NCBI GenBank assembly: GCA_921293015.1
Contig: OV121086.1
Location: forward strand, 42,797,402-42,861,401
Reading direction: 5' to 3'
Origin: Phorcus lineatus
Lineage: Eukaryota > Mollusca > Gastropoda > Trochida > Trochidae
Length of the DNA: 64,000 nt
A program made the position numbers and the translations under genes. Below the pieces are notes generated by a model. The model was not told where the DNA came from and ran no database searches. It saw only the letters and a list, made by a program, of their open reading frames with translations. The first letter of the stretch is position 1. Each line of letters opens with the position of its first letter. Shown here in pieces: positions 33,284-44,562 of this stretch.

Positions 33284-34298
33284 ATGGACCGATGCCTTCA
33301 ATTTGCGAAGCCTCCATCAGGTAAGCATCGGCGTATACGATGTTTTCACTGATAATTATATTTTTTTCTTTAATTGCCATCAATCTATCATTTTAACATA
33401 AATTTATTATTTTACTTTAGTGATTGTTTAAACATCTCTAAAAAGTTATTTATAAATGTAATTACTTTGCCAATATTCCGTAAAAAAACCCCCAATAAGA
33501 CAGGCTTAATTGGTTATTGATTTTAGATGAAAGTGCCATGTTTTTAACATTTGACAATAATACCAACTTTATCGATTAGGTATGCATGCCTTTTGAAAAT
33601 TTGAAGGTGCTATATCTGTATATGATTATAAAATATATATGTGAAACTAGAATAGGTAAATGATAAGTTAAATTAAGTTTGAAACCATTTTAACAAAAGT
33701 CTAAGTCATGATTTTTATTTTGGATTTCAGATGAAGGCATGCATGTCACAGACATAAACAGTAAGTATTTGATTAAGAATTATGTCATTTTAATGATCTG
33801 GTTATCAATTTGATATAACACCATCAAATTTATTTACTAGCACTTCTATTTCTAAGCTGCTGAATATACGATTTTTATTCAAGACTGTTAGAATACCTGA
33901 ATTATTTCCATTTTGTAATATCATTTTTATACATGTAGATAATTTAAAGATTGAGCCTTCCATATAACACTTACAAACTGATGGTGACAGCTGGTTAATA
34001 GCCTTCTGGCTTTTTGTAATAAATATCAAATATGTGATCATGTACATATCTATTCATTTGGGTAAAAGTTTCTAAAGAGAGTAGCAGAGCAAATATGGTT
34101 TTAATTTGACAAGCACAAATACATGATGTAGCCTAGAATTATCCCCAAAAAAATTAATTTAAGAAATAAAGCGATGAAATGTACATTGTTTAAAATATAG
34201 AAGTGTTTTTTCAAAAATGATTATCTCTTTGCAGGCATATGTCTCAATTCAGGAGGAGAGAGTGGAGTCACTTTTCCATCATTATTTGAAAGTTTCAG
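33284..34298 (+). CDS. Possible spliced small gene inside the 5.9-kb element
   Basis: Three short segments with consensus splice sites join in one frame: 33284-33320 (ATG start, donor GTAAGC), 33731-33760 (TTTCAG to GTAAGT) and 34235-34298 (TTGCAG to GTATGC). They give 43 codons beginning MDRCLQFAKPPSDEGMHV. A further segment could start near 34971 but does not join in the expected phase. I do not recognise the product. It could be a captured host gene fragment, as Mutator-like elements often carry, or chance. Confidence 0.25.
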
Positions 34299-34525
34299 GT
34301 ATGCACAACAGCCACAATCTAAAGATTTGAATCATTGCATGATATACTTTTTAAAATTTTCTGTTAATGTATTTCAGCAGATAATGTAGAGTTTTAGATA
34401 TATGCCACTGAGACATGATCCATTTGACATATGTTTCTCAAGGTAATTTTTTAGATATATTACTTCACCATGAGTGAGAAAAGGGAAGACAATTGTCACA
34501 ACAGGTTTAAACAGGGCCTAACCAT

Positions 34526-34547
34526 GGGGGGGGGGGGGGGGGGGGGG
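34526..34547 (+). repeat. Run of 22 G
   Basis: An uninterrupted G tract in the interior of the 5.9-kb element. It could form G-quadruplex structures or mark a sequencing/assembly weak point. Confidence 0.9.
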
Positions 34548-34899
34548 AGATAAGGAGATAACAAGGGGTTAGGTACCATGTCTCAAGCTGTTGTTAATGC
34601 TGTATGAAACCTTTTTGGTGAAAAGTGTCACTTTGTTTCTAGAGTTTGATTGAGCAATTCTGTAAAAGAGGCAAAAGAAATCCAACTTAAATTTAAAACC
34701 TATTTGTTTCAGCTATCTTAAAAGCAAAATGTTGTAATCATAGATGTTTATACAACACACCTTTACCAATGTAGATTATGATTAACCAAATATTAAGTTC
34801 CATGATTGTTTGAATTATGAGAGCAACCACTTTGACTATACTTTGTTATTTAAAATGTTAGTTTGTAACATTAAATACAATTAATATTGCAGTACTTGA

Positions 34900-37870
34900 G
34901 GAGCTATAATGACAATGGAACAATCTTGTTTTGCCTCATATTTAATTTGGTTCCAATTTATATTTTTCAGTTACAAGATTCGATATCAAGAGGGGACAGT
35001 TTAATCTGGAGAATATCCTTGCTGCATACATGGAAAAGAATCTCTAATACATGGACACTCTTGAAAATTTTCTGCTATTGTAATTCAATAAAATCTTCAA
35101 ATAAAATAAATAAATTGACTATCAATGAATTTATTTGTGAGGATTCTTTAATATGTTTTTGTATATATACAGACATACAAGTGAGTCCCCAATTAAGAAA
35201 ACAATACATTTACCCTCATCAAATTTCATCCAATTATATTGATTGTATTGAATTCAATTGATTCTTATTATTTGATATGTGATCATAATAGGTGCCATTA
35301 ACCTTCAAAGAACTCAATGTGTGTTTTGGGGAGTATAAAATAGTTATTTCATGTGTTTAATACATGAATTTCTAGCCACCTATGGATAACACCCCCCTTT
35401 ACAAAGTTTTAGTTTAATACCATTAACCATGAGTAATTGTTAAGACTTTGCATAACTTAGATGATCAGTAGGTTGTACTTCATAAAAGCCTTTCATGATG
35501 TTTTCATGAATATTTAAAAGGTTGAGTTGGTAAATTTTAAAGGATGTTCAATACTGAATACAAATACTTTTATGACTATAATATACACAATAATAGGCAA
35601 GGAAAGTTTATTTTGGCACCTTTTGTAATGAGTGCTTAACAGTAGGTGAAATATGGGCTACAAATAAAATCTGTCTGTTTCGTGCTGGATATATAACAGA
35701 TGATGTACAAAGAATGTGTTTTTAGATTTTCAATTATAATTTCTACATCAAATATTCAATGCCAATTGAATTAAACTGCAAGCATATAAGTGATTCAATT
35801 TCACTTTTCACCTCATCTAGCCTGACATGGGACAATGTCCTAATATAATTTTGAGTACCAATTCCTTGACTACTAAGGATCTAAATTTATTAATTTGGTG
35901 ACCTAAGAAAGGCCTCCTCAAACCTATTTTCATTTTTTTCTCCTGAAGATGACAGTGAAGAAACTTGAATTTGTTTGTACATTCTAATGAGGATTCTAAC
36001 TATATATTATATATCTTGTTTGTCACACAGGTCATGGCCTTATAAATATCTTCTTCTTAAATAATCTTAATAAAGCTAAGAAAGATGGAATATTTCTATG
36101 CACCATAAGCGATTGGTATTATAATACTATGGTCTAGTGATAATAGATTTTAAAGCCTGATGAGCTCCAGGGTCATGACTCTATTCTTTTAAAACTGAGA
36201 AAACTATTACAGAACTGATGAGCCTCTGAGCCTGTGAATCTTGTAAAAAGGTTGAGTGTGTATCACTGTTAAGGTTTGTGTTATTCTATCACGATCAACT
36301 CAAATTAATTTCATTGAGCATAATTAATTTCTTTGAAGTGTAAAAAAGGTAGAGCCATCATTTGATTACCATTACCATTACAGACATGTTTATGAAACTA
36401 AAGAGTTTATTGCTTGCAAGGCAAACAAATTCGGGACATTTTGGGGAAAATGCCCCCATACGCAAATGTTCTAAAAAATATAACTAAATCAGATTTATTG
36501 CATTTGAAACAGCAATTAAAGTACAAGTACTGTGCCAGTCTGGAGATCTGTCACTTCAGACATGCTTTTTTTGACCTTATACATAAAAAATATACTGATT
36601 ACTTTCAGAATGAAATTTATTCTCTTATTTATTGGACACACTGTTAATGTTTGTTCATTTATCGGGAGGATACAGGCCTTATTTTAGTAAAAAGATACCT
36701 ATCATTGAATTCTCTCTGCCAACAGGACTATTTGCTCTCAACTTAATCAATTTACCTTTTAATGAGGCATAAATATCTACCTTTCAACTGAAGTTATAAG
36801 AAAAGTTATTTTTTTCAACATGATTATACATAACTGTTAATAAGTTTTAATGCAGCATGTTGTAACTTAATTTGTTTTTGTTATTTTAATCTTTTAACTA
36901 TGAAAATCAAAATTGCTTCCAATAAAGAAAACTAAGGTAACCTTCCAAGCGAGGCATTGCATTTATGCCCCTAACCACTAGGGTGGTTGAACAGTATGAA
37001 TTACAAAATACAAGTCATTATCAATGATTGCTTTCCACATCTTTTATGATTTACATGATCTCACTCCTGAGCCAAGCCAATATTGATAAAAATATATAAT
37101 TATGTCTGACCTCTGAAAAATAAATATCCCCTTTTTTGTCGAACACAGTTTTGATAATTTTAATCATATCACTATTGTTTGAAGAAATGAAATTAAATCA
37201 CCTATCTAATTGTAACAGAGGTACTCTATAGTCTATATGGTATAATGGTTAACTTATTTTATTAAATAATGTATCTGAACTGCACTGCACATCAAATATT
37301 CAACATGGAAGTAGTTTATCTAGAATTAGGAGTTGCTTTCAAATTTGCCTTTGAGATTCAAACCTCTTTACAAATTCTTTTAATTTTTGAATATTTTCTT
37401 TTCCAATTATAAAACATAACTGAGTTTTAAAAATATATGCTTTAATTAAGAAGGATAGCGAAATCTATCAAGTTAATGTTGGTAACAGGTTAATATTATA
37501 TATGCCATCACTTTTTGGAGAAAAAGATCAAAACAATATTTTTAGGTAAACCGAGTAAAAGTTGTTTATATATTCTTTAATAAAACATGAAAAATCATAC
37601 TAATAAGTATATTGTTCTACATAAATTAAAAAAAAAATTTTTTGTCAATTAAAGTTTATGTTGCGATTTTCTAACGATTCGTTTGAAATTTTGACATTTG
37701 CCAGTCGAATAATTTCATATTTCTGGAACGTTTAAAAAAAATTATGATTTGACCAATAGTTATAAAAAACGAGTTTATTTAATATTTTGGGCTCATTAAA
37801 ACACACACGACTGCAGAAGGGAATTTAATAGAAAATACTCAATGTTAATTTCTACCAAATCCTATAATTT
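34900..37870. other. Interior of the 5.9-kb element, no recognised gene
   Basis: AT-rich. Open frames at 34887-35261 and 36414-36647 have no motif I recognise and biased AT-driven composition. No DDE transposase signature found. Confidence 0.5.
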
Positions 37871-37877
37871 TTAAATT

Positions 37878-38406
37878 TGCTGCGGCTACGAGGTCAAATG
37901 AATGTCAAGGCCACTGTTATGGCAAGCAAAGCAGATGATTTTTGATAAAATGTATGCTAGCACTCGTAGAAATAATAATTAGGTGCTGTTCTCATATTGT
38001 GAACATGTAGTTCGATGTCGCCGATCGAATCGAGCTCTCCATTGGTGTTGTCAACATTGCTGGAATCAATAAACGATGTTAAACGGTGAGTTTTTGCTGT
38101 TTTCCGTGAGTGGGGATTTTGGCCTGAAAATCTGGCGGTAGCGATTTTCGGGACGTCGTTGCATGTAACTTTTGAAATAATTACCCGATTTTGACAATCC
38201 ATAGCTCGTTTTGTAGGGAAATCATTTAGCTTTCGAATCGTAGTGAACAATTTGTCCAGAAAAATTATTTTGGATGCGAAAACTGACTTTGTTCGAGCAT
38301 GGGGTGGTTTGGTCGTTACATCCCTTTCCTTTTATATAGTAGTAGGGTAGGGTCTATGGGTATATATGTCTTTCTAAAGCTATTTCTAAGCGATACACGC
38401 CCCTGT
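37878..38406 (-). repeat. Right terminal inverted repeat of the 5.9-kb element
   Basis: Mirror copy of the left arm. Pairing begins at the outer ACGCCCCTGT and runs inward to GCTGCGGCTACGAGGTC. Confidence 0.85.
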
Positions 38407-38689
38407 GGCCTAGCTCTCACTGCTTCCATAGGACGGGAGTTGGGTATCACGAAAGATAACATGAAAACTGACATTTGACTATATGAAGGATCTTCTATAC
38501 TTTTCATGGAGGATATTAATGAAACGTTCCGTGATGAGCGCCGAGTTTAACTAGTGTCCGTAGGGCACTTTATGTTCTGATATGATCAGAATCTTCACCT
38601 TTGGCCTGGGTGTTGCTGGCCGCTTGAATAGTTATTGGCAGTCCCCGATATTAATAAATCATCAATCAAACTCGCTTAATTGTGGACGT

Positions 38690-41530
38690 CAATTTATTTC
38701 TATCTTTATTCTTTATTCAAGTCAATACTTAAAGGCCACAGGCCTATAGTACAAATATGTCACAAATGTAAAATAGCTTTTTACATGTCAAAACACCTTT
38801 ACAGGCAAAACATTCTGATACATTCATGTCCAACATATAATACATTTACAAATATACATAAATAATATCTATGTTATCACAATTCATCGTAAAGAAACCA
38901 ATAATCAGTCAATAAAATATACAGTACAATTATATAATTTAGATAGAATTCTTTCTAAGTAGCAAACCATGATAAATAAAAGTTGATAACTTGCGAATAC
39001 GAATAGTATTAACAGAGAATTTTAACGTATTTCGATGTATGAAATAGAAATGAGGAATATGGCTTTTTCTCAGGTCAGCATACATAGGACAAATTAAAAG
39101 GAAATGATATTCGTCTTCCAAACAATTTAGATTACACAACCTACAAATTCTATTTTCTTTTGGTAAGTTCTGATATCTTCCAGTCTCTATTGCTAAATCG
39201 TGCGATGAGCACCTAAAGCGTGCAAATGCATTCCGGAATTATCTTATATTAAATGAACTCAAATAATACTCTCTGTAAAAATGTGATTGAAATATTCTGT
39301 AGTAAAAACATTTGCTTGAAAGTGATATTGACGTAGCCCATTCTTGTGTGAAAATATCTTTCAGTCTCTGAGTGACATTATTAAGAAAATTTGAATGGAA
39401 ATTAACTTTTTGGATCTGCAATATATCCCCATTACCAATTGTAATTAATAACCCCCGAATGTTTGATACCCAATTCGTCTTTCCTTTCTTATCATACAAA
39501 CTCATCATATCGTAACATTGTCGTAGATATCTATAAGAAGGCATATTTAAAAGGCGAATCCAAAATTTTATTATTCTTGCTTTAGCTAAAATGTGAATAG
39601 GAAATCTTCCGCATTCTCCGTCTACCATACTACTAGGCGTATTTCACTTCACTCCCAGAAATTTCTTACATGCATATAAGTGTATTTTCTCAATAACATC
39701 AAAATTTTCAAATCCCCACACTTCTGATCCATACACTAAAATCGGAAGAATTTTCGAGTCAAATATTTTGAAAAATGATTTGTAATCAATATCAACAAGT
39801 TTACTAATACTTTTAAGAACACCAAATAGTACCCTTTTGGCCTGAGTGGAACAATATTTCGCATGCTCTAAGAAGCAAAGGCGATTTGAGAAGTAAACTC
39901 CAAGATATTTATATGATTTCGCAACAAATAGCGGCTGACCTTTGAAACACCACTTTTCCTTTTTTGACAGCTTACCTCCGATTTTGAATACTATACATGT
40001 AACATTAGTTTTCTCCATATTGATAGTTAACCCTGCAACATCACAATAACTTTCTAATTTATTCATAAGTCGCTGTTACCCAACAATACTCGTCGAAAAT
40101 AGAATCATATCGTCGGCAAACAGCAGTGGTAATAATTCTGTCAACATTGAATCATAGAAGCAAATTCATTTATAAACATAAAAAACAGAAACGGGCTTAA
40201 AATACAACCTTGTCTAATGCCAACATTGCAAGTAAAGGAATCTGAAACTTCATGGTTATTCCTGATACACACTTTTACATTGTCATAAATGCTTCTTAAC
40301 AAAGTATTCATCTTAGGACTTATGCCGTGTGCCTCCATTATCTCCCAAACTTTTGCTCTCTGTATCGAATCAAACGCTTTTTTAAAATCGATAAACAAGG
40401 CGTACAATTTGCTTCCTTTTATACTAAGACACTTCTCAACTATCGAATGTAATATGAAAATATTATCTACTGTGCTATAATCCATTCTAAAGCCCGCTTG
40501 AGATTCGTCTATTTTATCTAATGTATCTGCCCAAAACGTTTGTCTCTTATTGATGATGCATACGAATACCTTCCCCAGTGTACTTAGAAGATTTATACCT
40601 CTATAATTGTCTACATTGTTAATACTCCCGCTCTTATGAATTGGAATAATTATTCCAGTAGTCCAGGACGACGGAAAGTTACCACTGTCTAAAATAACAT
40701 TAAAAACTAACTCCAAATAAGGTAACAAAATATCTCCCGAATGTTTTATAAATTCCGGTAAAATATTATCTACGTCTGGCGCTTTATTTGTTTTTAAATT
40801 TTGAATGCTATCTATTATTTCTTGTCTGCTGATAGGCGAATCCAGAATATCACTTGAAATTTTGAAACTCAGTAAGCTGATCTACAGAAACATCAATTGT
40901 AGAGTTATCATCGCATGTGGTTTCAGTTTCCCTTCCGACAGACGAAAACAAATGTTTGAAATGTTCATACCATTCATTAGTGCTGATATTATATTTTCTT
41001 AATTGTTTTCCGTTCAACTCTTTCAGAATTGTCCAAAACTCTTTTGAATTAGTGTTATTTTCGAGCTCTTTCTGTTTATTGCTCTAGTATTCTGTTCGTT
41101 TCTGCTTACACTTGGCTTTATACATATTTCTTGTTACATGATAGTCATCTAAGTGTTGTTTGTCTTTATGAATACTAAATTGATTTAGCCTATGACAATG
41201 GTCTGCTTTCAATCTCTTACATTCACCATCATACCATGGACTTTCATTACCAACATTTCTAAATATTAACTTTCGTTTCATACCTTCCGCAGCTGTGCAC
41301 ATGGCATCCACAACACATTGTATACTGTGATTGTTATCACTGAATACATAATCTAGACAATAATCAATTAATTCTTGCACACTATCTAAGAACATGTTTT
41401 CTCTAAATTCACCTGACTTACTTGCATTCCACACAAACTTAAAGCTATGACTATCACTTATTGCAACATCTTCCCTTTTATGTGTGGTAGGTACTTTCAT
41501 TGTAAGTGGGAGATGCGCGGATGACATTCT
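38690..41530 (-). mobile_element. CR1/Jockey-type LINE, 5' truncated, decayed
   Basis: Minus-strand frames in order are: linker with NESPWYDGECKRLK (41527-41084); reverse transcriptase 40728-40141 with GIIIPIHKSG, DNYRGINLLST, LYALFIDFKKAFDSI and GIRQGCILSPFLF; the catalytic FADD box near 40115 in a shifted frame; thumb region 40066-39644 with KYLGVYFSN and VYGSEVWGFENF; and C-terminal frames to 38939 with a DEYHFLLICP cysteine segment. A frameshift before FADD, a TAA after it and two later breaks make it inactive. The 5' end abuts a Tc1-like transposase at about 41500. Confidence 0.85.
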
Positions 41531-42057
41531 CCATCCTGTTGTCTGTCCCTTTCTTCGACAACAGGCACAATGTGTGATCTTTCAACTTGACAATGCCCGA
41601 GCGCACACAGCTCGAGTTACTAAGAACTTCATTGCTAACAACAACATCGACGTTTCGCTGGGGCCAGCATATGCTCGTCTGACATGTCACCGGTCGAACA
41701 TCTTTGGGACGCTTTGGATCGTCGTAATCGTCAACGACGACCACCTCCAGATAACCGCAAGCAACCTGGTCAAGCTCACCAAGAAGAATGGCAGCGCATT
41801 CCATGTAATGACGTCAGACTAATCGTCAACGACGACCACCTCCAGATAACCGCCAGCAACTTGCTCAAGCTCTCCAAGAAGAATGGCAGCGCATTCCATG
41901 TAATGACGTCAGACTAATCGTCAACGACGACCACCTCAAGATAACCGCCAGCAACTTGCTCAAGCTCTCCAAGAAGAATGTCAGACGTTTGATTTTCTCC
42001 ATGCTTCGGGGGGTTAGTACGTGTATTGTGGCAAGAGGAGGCCGTACACGTTATCAC
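41530..42057 (+). pseudogene. Tc1-like transposase, C-terminal part with internal tandem repeat
   Basis: The + strand encodes IFQLDNARAHTARVTKNFI, then in another frame MSPVEHLWDALDRRNRQRRP and QEEWQRIPCNDVR, then RLIFSMLRG and VARGGRTRYHC. These are the second D, the E and the tail of a Tc1-family DDE domain. The catalytic E falls in a different frame from the D. A 95-bp unit is repeated inside, which also breaks the frame because 95 is not a multiple of three. Confidence 0.75.
41725..41980 (+). repeat. 95-bp tandem repeat, 2.7 copies
   Basis: Units begin TAATCGTCAACGACGACCACC at 41725, 41820 and 41915. The last is cut short at about 41980. The unit derives from the transposase coding sequence. 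Confidence 0.9.
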
Positions 42058-42482
42058 TGTGAACTGTTTTTAACACAGTGAACCTGGATTTCCCTGCATC
42101 GGGATCAGTCTTGATAGTGAATTTGGACTTTTTGACCAATATGCGAGACTGAGCTGTTGATACCGGAAGCTGATTTCTTGCATTTTGTTTATGAATATGA
42201 TATCGCCACATGTTCTTGTTGAATAAACATTTTGTTTTTTAATCTCACTTTTGTATTTAAATACACTGTAGCGTTTCTTTTGCCCGTGATTTTTTTCTAT
42301 TTTATCACTAGTTACCACACAGGAAGAATTTGTCATTATGATCCATATGATAGGTCAGAGGTCATGTTTATCCAAGGACTAACGTTAATTTTATAAGTCG
42401 GCAATCAAGCCAGCTAAGATTAGGTGTAGTAATGCACCTGAACACTTCCGCATGTACAACAATTATGCAGAGCCCAAGGCGG

Positions 42483-42530
42483 ATGGGAACCCGGATCTCT
42501 TGAACGCTGTAACCACCGCGCTATCCCCCC
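42483..42530 (-). tRNA. tRNA-like remnant (SINE-derived or pseudo-tRNA)
   Basis: The minus strand has an A-box-like TAGCGCGGTGGTTA and a B-box-like GGTTCCCATCC at tRNA spacing but shorter than a full tRNA. Probably a tRNA-derived repeat head, not a working tRNA gene. Confidence 0.35.
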
Positions 42531-42619
42531 AGATGTGAATGAAAAGTGAAACTAATTGTCATATTAGGACGAAAAATGGAAAAAAAAAAGAAATTTCAAC
42601 ATGCGCAAAGACATTTATG

Positions 42620-42695
42620 CATGTAGACCCTACCCCACTTCTAAGGACATATATGTCTTTCTAAAGCTATTTATGAGCGATTCTTTTCCCTGTGT
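42620..42695. repeat. Fragment related to the 5.9-kb element's terminal repeat
   Basis: Contains GTAGACCCTACCCCACTTCTA and ATATGTCTTTCTAAAGCTATTT, diverged versions of the outer part of the 32458-38406 inverted repeat. Confidence 0.55.
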
Positions 42696-42822
42696 TATCA
42701 GTAACACAAGCGCACAACGATAGTCAGCTGCCCTGAGTAAATGTATACTCCTACACTTGCACTCTGGTCCAACGAGGAAGTATTATCTATAAGTTGAGTA
42801 TCAGAGAGTGTCAGTTTCCGTA

Positions 42823-43446
42823 ATTTCGGTACTTTGTTTGAGTTGCACTTATTTATACTTTATCATATTTCATTGTATAAAATTATTTTCTTGACAGACA
42901 TTTCAGATGGATTTAGCACAAATGGAAAGATTTTCTATGCTTTCCTATTTGAGTATTATTAAATCCTAAGTAAATCCTATTTCGGTACTGTGTTTGAGTT
43001 AAACCTGTTTATACTGCATGATATTTCATTGTATAAACTTATTTTCTTGACAGACATTTAAGATGGATTTAGCACAAATGGAAAGACTTTCTATGCTTTC
43101 CTATTTGAGTATTATTAAATCCTAAGTAAATCTTATTTCGGTACTGTGTTTGAGTTACACCTGTTTATACTGCATGATATTTCATTGTATAAACTTATTT
43201 TCTTGACAGACATTTCAAATGGATTTAGCACAAATGGAAAGATTTTCTATGCTTTCCTATTTGAGTATTATTAAATCCTAAGTAAATCCTATTTCGGTAC
43301 TGTGTTTGAGTTACACCTGTTTATACTGCATGATATTTCATTGTATAAACTTATTTTCTTGACAGACATTTCAAATGGATTTAGCACAAATGGAAAGATT
43401 TTCTATGCTTTCCTATTTGAGTATTATTAACTCATATGTAAATCTA
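42823..43446 (+). repeat. 156-bp tandem repeat, four copies
   Basis: Copies begin ATTTCGGTACT at 42823, 42979, 43135 and 43291, with only a few differences. Each holds a splice-acceptor-like TTTTCTTGACAG followed by an ATG frame of 20 codons (MDLAQMERFSMLSYLSIIKS) and a stop, which the last copy alters. The array lies about 1 kb upstream of the gene 3 signal-peptide exon. Function unknown. Confidence 0.9.
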
Positions 43447-44498
43447 GGAGTTAAAGTTTGACGTTAATTATGTGTGTTGGAAAATTTACGATATTATATT
43501 GTTATGCATATTATGAAAATATTTCATGTCATTTTCACTGTAATAGATTTAAACTTCTTCTTGATTGTGAATTTTAAAGTTGTTATCCACAATTCTTGCT
43601 ATTCTTAAGTATGCCATTTAAAAATGCAATACAAAGACTCAATACATTTATACTTGTGTGCATGCGAAATTTATTAAACACATATGATTTGTAATTTCAC
43701 GAAAACGATTCATCTAGTGGCTCATGCAAATACTTTGATACCATATCATTTTTATACAAGTCAAAGATCGACACGAAAATAGTCTAGGACACCGACATTG
43801 AAACAATTACGACATATACGCTTTTGCTATTTTCTTGTTTGAAGATCATTGTAGATTTTCCCATAAATGATTCTGATGCGAATAAATTGTCTCCATGATG
43901 AATACCTTATTAAACGGACGTAATAATGATGTATCTTTAAATCTTTCTGCAAGGTTTTTTCAAATTGATTCAAAATGTGATTTATTTTGTCATCATTACT
44001 GCAAATTACTTTGATAATAATTAATAACACTCATTACTCTAGAACAAATATATGATTTGACATTTTTTAACATTTTGCAAAAAAAAACAATGCGAGATCG
44101 AGAGTCACCAACAAGTTGATAAAAAACACTGACATGTTAAAGCAAGAATTGTTTTGATTTAATTTCACCATAATACTGGACTTCAAATTTTGCCATCATT
44201 CACTAAAAGCAAACTGAAACCAGTTGTCTTTTACAACTAATAAGAAAACATAGCAAACACATATATTAAATTTTCAACTAACCACATAGTACAAAATGTT
44301 TGGGTACAAAATCAATGTATTGTCTTCGCGGTTTTCAATAAAATAACATTATTCTATTTAAACATAAATATACAGTAATGTTTTAGAAATTTTCTGTTGA
44401 AAAAAAAATCCTCGAAATATAAGCGTTAATATCCTTGTTATCCATTTTATTATTACCAGTGTCACCACTAGCTTTACTTCCTTGTTAGGAATCAAACC

Positions 44499-44562
44499 AT
44501 GGCAAAATTCAGACTAGAGTGGATGTCACTCGTCTGTCTCCTGACAGGGGTTGCAGTAAACT
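44499..44562 (+). CDS. Gene 3 signal-peptide exon
   Basis: A 64-nt coding part with ATG in a good context (AACCATGG) and donor GTAAGT, phase 1. The product starts MAKFRLEWMSLVCLLTG, almost identical to the gene 2 exon at 17790. Confidence 0.9.

Larger units (their letters stand above)
32458..38406. mobile_element. 5.9-kb Mutator-like element with long terminal inverted repeats
   Basis: Two long inverted repeats (32458 to about 33000 and about 37878 to 38406) face each other and are nearly identical for about 530 bp. They start ACAGGGGCGTGTATCGC from outside. The 10-bp sequence GGCCTAGCTC directly flanks both ends (32448-32457 and 38407-38416), a target duplication. Long inverted repeats with a 9-11-bp duplication are the hallmark of Mutator-like elements. 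The perfect duplication and near-identical ends mean the insertion is young. The AT-rich interior has no transposase I recognise, so it looks non-autonomous, or a type whose transposase I cannot see. Confidence 0.8.

Noticed and set aside
34887..35261. 124-codon open frame in the 5.9-kb element
   Set aside because: AT-driven composition, no motif, and no phase-compatible join to the upstream spliced segments. Not supported as a gene.
36414..36647. 77-codon open frame in the 5.9-kb element
   Set aside because: No recognised domain and no supporting splice context.
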